Shown: positions 1-5,282 of the stretch, piece by piece
Numbering within the stretch: the first letter of the stretch is position 1
Layout of the letters: every line of letters begins with the position of its first letter
Origin: Methanobacteriota archaeon
GTDB lineage: Archaea > Thermoplasmatota > Poseidoniia > Poseidoniales > Poseidoniaceae
NCBI GenBank assembly: GCA_002728035.1
Contig: PBUZ01000085.1
Span: 11,893-22,006 of the forward strand
Direction: 5' to 3'
DNA length: 10,114 bases
Notes under the pieces: generated by a model
What the model was told of the DNA's origin: nothing
What the model saw: the letters and a program-made list of their open reading frames with translations, nothing else
Database searches by the model: none
Translations under genes and position numbers: made by a program

Positions 1-215
1 CGAACTTTCATCGGTTCGTTGAGTTTGTCGGTGATGGCCTTCCAACGAATGATCACGATGTATCCCATGGCGTGAAGATAGTATCGCTTGTTGTGGAATT
101 CCGCTGCCCACGAGCGCCATGGAACACGAAATTCGCGTTGTTGGCGGGTAAAATACCAACAGATGATTGGGGTGAGGACCACGATCATGCCCATCATGAT
201 TTCAGAAGGGTCCAT
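1..215 (-). CDS. N-terminal part of an unidentified integral membrane protein (cut by window edge)
   Basis: An open frame reads leftwards from an ATG at 215 and runs off the window after 71 codons, so only the N-terminus is visible. It begins MDPSEIMMGMIVVLTPIICW, giving a membrane helix at about residues 7-22 followed by a basic, Trp-rich stretch (RQQREFRVPWRSW). A second apolar segment lies at about 49-60, followed by the polar stretch TDKLNEPMK. There is no Shine-Dalgarno before the ATG, but a TATA-like box sits about 28 bp upstream, which fits a leaderless transcript. The gene diverges from the GDPD-like gene. The short N-terminal pattern (membrane anchor, then a helix ending in a 'LNEP' motif) reminds me of archaeal PAP2-superfamily membrane phosphatases or inositolphosphotransferases, but this is weak. 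The coding call is fairly secure; the function is not. Confidence 0.65.
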   Translation of the reverse strand, partial: MDPSEIMMGMIVVLTPIICWYFTRQQREFRVPWRSWAAEFHNKRYYLHAMGYIVIIRWKAITDKLNEPMKV

Positions 216-238
216 GGCCTCGTGTCATCGAATCACGG

Positions 239-244
239 TTTTAT
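239..244 (-). promoter_or_regulatory. Putative archaeal TATA box for the leftward membrane-protein gene
   Basis: The minus strand reads ATAAAA here, centred about 27 bp before the ATG at 215. That is the spacing expected between an archaeal TATA box and a transcription start at or next to the start codon, so the transcript would be leaderless. The box overlaps a small palindrome, ATGCC-TTC-GGCAT (243-255). It is a single AT-rich hexamer in a GC-richer region, so chance is not excluded. Confidence 0.4.
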
Positions 245-263
245 GCCTTCGGCATGTTCAACC

Positions 264-296
264 TTGCAACGAGTGATTGTCACAGGTCTGTTGCAA
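264..296. repeat. Inverted repeat TTGCAAC / GTTGCAA between divergent genes
   Basis: TTGCAAC (264-270) and GTTGCAA (290-296) form a perfect 7-bp inverted repeat with a 19-bp spacer, in the 94-bp gap between the divergent membrane-protein and GDPD-like genes. Because TTGCAA is itself palindromic, the two copies are also direct repeats 27 bp apart, which would place two dimer sites on roughly the same DNA face. An operator for one or both genes is possible; nothing else in the sequence proves it. Confidence 0.35.
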
Positions 297-309
297 AGGC
301 AAACCTTGA

Positions 310-1509
310 GTGAAGCCGATGATAGCATTGGGCATGGGCGAAGGTGAGCCGTGGAGCCAACCGCCCGAGAACACACTGGTGAGCCTGCGCCACGCCATCA
401 CGCTGTTCGATGGCATTGAATTTGACATTCGGATAACGGCTGACCGACAGCTCATCGTTCATCATGACAGGGATGTTTCGGTCCCTAAACACCTTGTCGC
501 AAACAAGCCTCACTGGGTCGAGGAGTGGAAGCATGATGACTTGGTGGACCTGGGGTTTCTGAGTTTCTCAGACCTTTTGGGGGACACCGAGGTTCAGCGT
601 GCTTGGGTCGAAGAAGGAAAAATGGGGTGCATCGAAATCAAGCGACCTCATCCAAAAGCAGCGACCGGTGGCGGATACCTCGGCCGAAAACAGCACAACC
701 AACATGTTGCAGATGCCATGAGACTGGCCGAAGATTTGCTCGATGAACACGAGGTACCGGCAGAGAATACCGTGTTCTATGCCTTCCACAAAGGCATGCC
801 TGCTTCAGCAAGGCTTTCGCAAACAAAGCGCCCTTGGGCGGCACTTATTCCCTACATACCGCCGTATGGAACCCGAAACACGCAGCGCCTCCAGGCACTT
901 CCTCAGTACATTTCTATGCCGTTTAAGCGCTTGGTGAACACACACCGCCAGCAAGGAAGTTCCATGTTGCCCTGTGCCGTTGAATATTTTCAATCATCCA
1001 CGCGTCGGCTTCCTTTTGGCCGTCCCGTTGGCCTTCATGGGTCGGCCTACCAACGGCTGAACCGCTCAAGAGAAGGCATGCCAACCTATGTTTGGCCCAC
1101 CCGGCCCGAGATTGAACACCGCCTTCTCCGTTCGGGCATGACCGCTTTGACCGACAATGCTGACCCTGCGCTGACTTGGCTACCCTCCGGTCACGCAAGG
1201 TGGTGTCAGCCGGGAACACGCCCTCTGACAGAACAGCAATGGACGCTATTGGAACAAGCGCAAGAAGACGACCACCTCGCGCTGCTTCGTGAACTGGAGG
1301 CAGAATCCCCCACATGGCACGAATGCGACCATGAACGTCGAGATCAACTCGTTCGCGAATGGAAGACCCAATGGAATTGGCCTGCATCGGTCGAAGATGT
1401 ATTGGCCAAATCGGATGGAGCGACACCACCGTGGGCAGCCCCAAGAATGATCGGTCATCGGGGGTCTGGAAAGACCTCTCGTCCCGTCTTGGACATTCAC
1501 TCGATGTGA
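310..1509 (+). CDS. Glycerophosphodiester phosphodiesterase-like protein with altered first catalytic motif
   Basis: GDPD enzymes are TIM barrels that hydrolyse glycerophosphodiesters to glycerol-3-phosphate and an alcohol. Seen here: the PENT loop (residues 19-22), the metal ligands of the E-x-D motif in GIEFD (E37, D39), the catalytic His in IVHHD (H52), the IEIK strand (E109, K111) and a closing WPT...ALTDNAD strand (262-285). The family's first motif, HRG on strand 1, is missing: the equivalent position reads MIALGMGEGE. An HRGSGKTSRP stretch appears instead at the extreme C-terminus (383-392), after a roughly 90-residue linker that I cannot assign. At 399 residues it is longer than the usual 230-300. 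An in-frame stop lies immediately before the GTG at 310; the ATG at 319 is an equally good start. Its 3' end overlaps the convergent citrate synthase by 13 bp. It is either a catalytically altered family member or one using the displaced HRG. Confidence 0.75.
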   Translation: MKPMIALGMGEGEPWSQPPENTLVSLRHAITLFDGIEFDIRITADRQLIVHHDRDVSVPKHLVANKPHWVEEWKHDDLVDLGFLSFSDLLGDTEVQRAWVEEGKMGCIEIKRPHPKAATGGGYLGRKQHNQHVADAMRLAEDLLDEHEVPAENTVFYAFHKGMPASARLSQTKRPWAALIPYIPPYGTRNTQRLQALPQYISMPFKRLVNTHRQQGSSMLPCAVEYFQSSTRRLPFGRPVGLHGSAYQRLNRSREGMPTYVWPTRPEIEHRLLRSGMTALTDNADPALTWLPSGHARWCQPGTRPLTEQQWTLLEQAQEDDHLALLRELEAESPTWHECDHERRDQLVREWKTQWNWPASVEDVLAKSDGATPPWAAPRMIGHRGSGKTSRPVLDIHSM

Positions 1510-2663
1510 CGGAGCGATTGCTCTTCGGCGAAATACTTCGGTCGGTAAATGGGCGTTCCTTTCCCGCCACGCATGACGGTCCGCTCATCGATGATTTGCG
1601 CACCGATTCCTGAAACGCGTGCCCATCCAAAGAAGGTGGTGTAATAGGTCGGGTCCTTGAAGCCAACATGGTGCAAGAGAGCACCGCTGGCGATATCGAC
1701 GTTGGCGTTGGGGTTTGAGATTTTCTTGTTCTCAGCGAGCACGCGGGGTGCGACTTCACGAAGCGTTCGAATGATCTTGAAGTTTTCATCGTCGGGACAG
1801 AGTTCCTCACCGAGGGCAAACTGTACGGTAGCGCGGGGATCTTCTTCGCGAAGCACAGCGTGGCCAAAGCCAAACACAGGCCGCTTCGCAGCGAGTTCGC
1901 CACGGACAAAGGCTTCCACCTCTTCGGGGTCGCTGGTGCCGATGCGAAGCACGAATTCCAAACAGGACTGATTCGCACGCCCATGGAGCGGTCCAGACAA
2001 GGCGTTCATGGCACCGGCGATGGAGGCGTAGACCGTTGCATGACCCGAAGCGATGGCTTTGCCGGTAAAGGTGGAAAGGTTACCGCCACCGTGGTCCATG
2101 TGCAAAACGAGATACGTGGCGAGGATTCGCTCCATGAGTGCCTTGTCAACACCGTCCACTTCGAGGGTGTTGACAAAACGCTGGACCATGTTCAAACTCA
2201 CATCATCGGCTGGAATGTTGTCCCCTCGTCCTTCGCGGATGCGGAAGAGCAACCCCATCAAGCGGGGCATGCGAGCGATGAGATTCAGGGCATCCTCTTT
2301 CCAGTCACCGGTGGTGTCCAGCATGCCGAGGGTATGGATGCCGACACTCATCCAATCCATGGGATGACCGTCTTTGGGCAAGGTGTGGAACACGGCAGCG
2401 ACGCTTTCAGGAACGGCCCCGCGGGAGGCAAGATCGGCGCGGAAGACCTCCGCCTGCTCGGGCGTTGGCAGTTCTTTGTTGAACAACAAATACACCACGT
2501 CCTCTGGGGTGTGATGGGCGAGTTCTGCAATGGGGTAGCCACAATAATGCACCCCTTCGCTCGGTGTCACAAACGAGGTTCGACACGTTCCCACGGGTAT
2601 GCCCCGCATACCCGTGTTGAGGTGAGATGTTTCAACGGTAAACAGCGGTTTGTTGTCCGTCAT
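1497..2663 (-). CDS. gltA: Citrate synthase, mitochondrial-like subtype
   Basis: Condenses oxaloacetate and acetyl-CoA to citrate, the entry step of the TCA cycle, in the cytoplasm. All three catalytic residues are visible: H227 in GPLHG, H268 in FGFGHAV and D323 in NVDIASG. The oxaloacetate-binding stretch LVLHMDHGGGNLSTFT (185-200) is also present. The 388-residue length fits. Several stretches follow the animal and plant mitochondrial enzyme more closely than the GltA type of most bacteria and archaea: HPM (100-102), DHGGGN-S (190-197), GHAVLREEDPR (267-277), NPNANVD-SG (318-327) and the YYTTFFG strand (340-346). The ATG at 2663 is preceded by GGGAGG with a 4-nt spacer and by a TATA box, so it has its own promoter and is probably not co-transcribed with the upstream operon. 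No regulatory extension is visible. The enzyme assignment is secure; the symbol is by function. Confidence 0.95.
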   Translation of the reverse strand: MTDNKPLFTVETSHLNTGMRGIPVGTCRTSFVTPSEGVHYCGYPIAELAHHTPEDVVYLLFNKELPTPEQAEVFRADLASRGAVPESVAAVFHTLPKDGHPMDWMSVGIHTLGMLDTTGDWKEDALNLIARMPRLMGLLFRIREGRGDNIPADDVSLNMVQRFVNTLEVDGVDKALMERILATYLVLHMDHGGGNLSTFTGKAIASGHATVYASIAGAMNALSGPLHGRANQSCLEFVLRIGTSDPEEVEAFVRGELAAKRPVFGFGHAVLREEDPRATVQFALGEELCPDDENFKIIRTLREVAPRVLAENKKISNPNANVDIASGALLHHVGFKDPTYYTTFFGWARVSGIGAQIIDERTVMRGGKGTPIYRPKYFAEEQSLRHIE

Positions 2664-2667
2664 CTAT

Positions 2668-2673
2668 CCTCCC
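2668..2673 (-). promoter_or_regulatory. Shine-Dalgarno site of citrate synthase
   Basis: The minus strand reads GGGAGG followed by ATAG and then the ATG at 2663. This is the strongest ribosome binding site in the window, and it fixes the citrate synthase start. Confidence 0.75.
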
Positions 2674-2699
2674 TCATGAAGGCGGACATGCATGTTTCG

Positions 2700-2706
2700 T
2701 ATAAAG
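2700..2706 (-). promoter_or_regulatory. Archaeal TATA box of citrate synthase
   Basis: The minus strand reads CTTTATA, centred 40 bp upstream of the citrate synthase ATG. With archaeal spacing, transcription would start near 2677. That leaves a short leader of about 13 nt that still contains the Shine-Dalgarno site. No clear purine-rich BRE is visible just upstream. The agreement between box, predicted start and ribosome site makes this the best-supported promoter in the window. Confidence 0.6.
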
Positions 2707-2725
2707 TCGGCTCCTTCCTCTGCCC

Positions 2726-2735
2726 GAAGAAAAAA
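2726..2735 (-). terminator. Poly-T terminator after the three-gene operon
   Basis: On the minus strand, 28 bp beyond the stop of the YkgJ-like gene, there is a run of six T followed by CTTC. Oligo-T tracts without a required hairpin terminate transcription in archaea. It lies between the operon's last stop and the citrate synthase TATA box, so it would separate the two transcription units. Confidence 0.5.
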
Positions 2736-2763
2736 TCGGTGTGCCCAGCAACACCGCCGCAGC

Positions 2764-3240
2764 CTACCGTTTCCATCGATGCTTGGCCACAGGCCAGGCT
2801 CGAAAGCCCTTGGTGGAGGTACGGTCAGCGAAGATGTTCAATCGTATGGTGTGCCCATCGATGAGAATGGCATCTTCGGCATCAATGCCTGGACACGATG
2901 CTTTCGTTTTCTCCCACGCTGCGGGTGTGGCCAAGTTTTCGCCCCACCACGGGAAGGCCTTGCATTGTTGAGGGCGCACTTCGTAGATCTCACATTGCTT
3001 TTTTTCGTTGAGATGAATGCAGATTCCGTCTTCCTCGCGACTCTTCAGCACATAGCGTCCATCAAACGTTTTTCTGGTATCTCGCTCAAGCCAGTCTTCC
3101 ACTGTTAGACCCGCATGCTCTGCAAGTCGTTGCGCATCATCCGTCGAGAGGTAAACAATGCCGCCGGGTTCATCGCAACATCGGCCACAATCCGTTTGAC
3201 ACGAAAAGTGGACGCCTTGCATCCACCAAGGTGCCCTCAC
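2764..3240 (-). CDS. YkgJ-family Cys-rich metal-binding protein
   Basis: A 158-residue protein with the zinc/iron-chelating CxxCxxCC domain. Eight cysteines are in the family arrangement: C14, C18, C21 and C22 (FSCQTDCGRCC), C74 (GICIHL), C83 (CEIYEVRPQQC), C93, and C116 in CPGI. The IYEVRP segment between the cysteines is characteristic. The family is thought to bind Zn or an iron cluster; its biochemical role is generally unknown and I infer nothing specific here. The GTG start shares four bases (GTGA) with the stop of the DnaA-like gene, and an AAGGTGAGG sequence precedes it, so translation is probably coupled. The GTG is preferred over the internal ATG six codons later because of this overlap. 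It is the last gene of its operon, followed by a poly-T tract. Confidence 0.85.
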   Translation of the reverse strand: MRAPWWMQGVHFSCQTDCGRCCDEPGGIVYLSTDDAQRLAEHAGLTVEDWLERDTRKTFDGRYVLKSREEDGICIHLNEKKQCEIYEVRPQQCKAFPWWGENLATPAAWEKTKASCPGIDAEDAILIDGHTIRLNIFADRTSTKGFRAWPVAKHRWKR

Positions 3241-5282
3241 TCTTCCTCACCTTTGAGCACGTTTCGATGACGAAGTCGCGCAAGGTGAACGAGGTTCTTC
3301 TCGGGTGGCTCTTCAGCGAGAAGGTCTTCTGCCTCGATACCTTCTCCGTCGATGTTCCATTCGCCTTCCGGTTCGTATGTATCGAGTGCATCCGCCTCTG
3401 CAGGAGAGGCTTTCTTGGTTGAAGAGCGGCGGCGTGCGACACGCCTGTTTCGGGAAGGGACAACGTCTTCCTCAAACGGAGGCAGAGGGGGCCGTTCAGG
3501 GTCCAATTCCACAAGGCGCTCCTCCAATGCTCGGAGTTCATCCGCAATCGTGATCAGTTCGTCAATATCAGCATCAACGGCACGCTGTGCGAGCGCCACC
3601 ATCCGATCCTCGAGGTTGTTCAATTCGGATGTCGCCGACTGAGCTTTGATGTGCGAACCGTGCAGTTGTTCATCAATTCCATGATCGAGTTCAACCAGAA
3701 TATCGACGGCGCGCTCGATGTCATCAAGCGGCAACGCATCATCGGAGAGCAAGTAGCGTTCACGCTCATGAACATCCAGCACGGAAGGATGGGCGGGGGT
3801 GATGCGTTCGACCACCTCGGAAAGACGCTGTTCGAATCCATCCGGACGGTTTCTATCAAACGTATGTTCATCCCATTCAGGTGGCGAATACTCATCTTCT
3901 GGCATTGGCTTGAGTGGCATGTGCAATTCAACGCCACCAGGGTCGAGCGAGGAATACACGCTATCAAGTGCTTCACCGACCAAGGTCTTCGCCACGTCTT
4001 CAATCCGTTGCGATGCCAAGGCGACTGAGGAGGGGGGCGAACTCACGGGGGAGAGTACTTTGGAAACATCATCGTGGTCAAGCAACACAGCCCCCTGATC
4101 TACAGCCATTGCAAGTTGTTCCAAACGGCCATCCATCGCCCGCCAACTCGCAGGCTCCATTCTGGCCATTTGAGCCAAGTGTGCATCGGAGATCAACATG
4201 TTTCGCTGTGCACAACGCCACCGCCCATACGCCATCAATGTGGCAACGGACGGAGAATGAACTTCGGCCGTTACGGCCGTGCTCAAAAGTTCCTTCAAGC
4301 GTGAAGGTGGGAAGGAAGCACATTCGCCACGACCCCCCACCACGACCTGAAGACCAAGGTTGAGAGCATGGTCAAGAAGGAGACCCAATTGATGGTTCCA
4401 TTCCTCTGCATGAGCAAATTCCTGTACATCGTCCACGAGCAGGGCAGTCGCCCCTGCCAAAGCATCTTTCCAGCGTGAATTCATGGCGTCGGGCGAGGCA
4501 AGGTCTGCCGCAGATAGCGTGAGTACATGACCCTCTTGACGGCGAAGCAGGGCCTGACCCGTTGCTTGAATCAAATGGGTGCATCCCGACTGTGGATGGG
4601 CTTCGATATGAAGCAGATTCATGCGACGACCGGGGTGGTCAATGGCAACCTCGCAACACTGGGTTGCTTCGAAATTCTCCTCACAGACGAACCAATGCTT
4701 GAACGTCTTGTGGTTTGACCAAACGAGTCGGGCAGGCCAAGGTGCTGCGACATCAAGGACCTGTGTGGCATGCAATCGATCATCTTGACGTGGAGGGGAA
4801 AGGTCCTCCTGAAGCGCATGAATGGCTCTTCCGCGTTGCTCATCAAGAATTTGCATCCACACAGGGCGGCCGTCCTGTTCAACCCCAACATAACCCTGTT
4901 TCTCAGCGACCATGTTTTCGTCATTCGGCCTTGCTTCCAAGCGCTCTTGCAAATGGCGGAGCCGCTCTGCTACATGTTCCGCATAGCCAGACCCCTCGTC
5001 AAGAAATGTACGATGTTGGTGAACGTCGGACCCAAGAATTCGGTCTGCGATGAGGTCGTACGTTGGTCGTTGCGCCACACCAATGCGCTGGAACAACGAG
5101 GAGGCATTCTGGCGAGTGGATGTCTTGCCAAGGAGCGTGTTGAGTTTTGAGCGTGCTGGCTGCTCCTTCGTTGGAGGTTCGACTTGTTCATCCACCGTGG
5201 TTTGGTCGGCGAGAATGACGGAGGAGCTGAGGTGCTCTTTTGCCTCTTCGAGAACCGAACGCAGTTTGGATGGTTGACTCAT
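3237..5282 (-). CDS. DnaA/Hda-like AAA+ protein with degenerate Walker A, coiled coil and acidic tail
   Basis: A 681-residue protein. Residues 193-410 follow DnaA domain III in order. First comes an entry motif TFKHWFVCEENFEAT (193-207, compare DnaA TFdnFvvGpsN). Next is a Walker A position reading AHPQSGCTHLIQATG (228-242), where the Lys is Cys and the first Gly is lost. Walker B ALLVDDVQEF (280-289) is intact. A sensor 1/Arg-finger region SRLKELLSTAV (327-337) follows, then a lid with WRAMDGRLEQL (380-390), matching DnaA's sensor-2 box xRELEGAL; R381 is the sensor-2 Arg. There is no C-terminal DnaA-box-binding helix-turn-helix. Instead come an acidic linker, a predicted coiled coil (about 515-592), a basic patch RNRRVARRRSSTKK (611-624) and an acidic tail. 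Residues 1-190 are unassigned. Its ATG overlaps the DUF835 gene's stop (ATGA), with AAGGTGG upstream. It is probably a non-hydrolysing, perhaps nucleotide-sensing, DnaA relative; its function is unknown. Confidence 0.75.
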   Translation of the reverse strand: MSQPSKLRSVLEEAKEHLSSSVILADQTTVDEQVEPPTKEQPARSKLNTLLGKTSTRQNASSLFQRIGVAQRPTYDLIADRILGSDVHQHRTFLDEGSGYAEHVAERLRHLQERLEARPNDENMVAEKQGYVGVEQDGRPVWMQILDEQRGRAIHALQEDLSPPRQDDRLHATQVLDVAAPWPARLVWSNHKTFKHWFVCEENFEATQCCEVAIDHPGRRMNLLHIEAHPQSGCTHLIQATGQALLRRQEGHVLTLSAADLASPDAMNSRWKDALAGATALLVDDVQEFAHAEEWNHQLGLLLDHALNLGLQVVVGGRGECASFPPSRLKELLSTAVTAEVHSPSVATLMAYGRWRCAQRNMLISDAHLAQMARMEPASWRAMDGRLEQLAMAVDQGAVLLDHDDVSKVLSPVSSPPSSVALASQRIEDVAKTLVGEALDSVYSSLDPGGVELHMPLKPMPEDEYSPPEWDEHTFDRNRPDGFEQRLSEVVERITPAHPSVLDVHERERYLLSDDALPLDDIERAVDILVELDHGIDEQLHGSHIKAQSATSELNNLEDRMVALAQRAVDADIDELITIADELRALEERLVELDPERPPLPPFEEDVVPSRNRRVARRRSSTKKASPAEADALDTYEPEGEWNIDGEGIEAEDLLAEEPPEKNLVHLARLRHRNVLKGEEE

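Noticed and set aside
72..347. A 91-codon plus-strand frame at the left edge.
   Set aside because: It is antisense to the membrane-protein N-terminus and crosses the divergent promoter and the GDPD-like start; its sequence shows no domain.
923..1984. A 353-codon open frame on the minus strand spanning the GDPD-like gene and the citrate synthase 3' end.
   Set aside because: It overlaps two well-identified genes in other frames, is rich in Arg, Ser and Pro as shadow frames are, and has no recognisable domain.
1860..2864. A 334-codon open frame on the plus strand antisense to citrate synthase.
   Set aside because: It is fully explained by the GC-biased third positions of citrate synthase, has no family features, and would need to overlap the citrate synthase promoter.
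3237..5282. Calling the DnaA-like protein a functional chromosomal replication initiator (dnaA).
   Set aside because: The Walker A lysine and the DNA-binding domain IV are absent, the gene sits in an operon with DUF835 and YkgJ proteins, and I saw no DnaA-box cluster or origin-like AT-rich region nearby.
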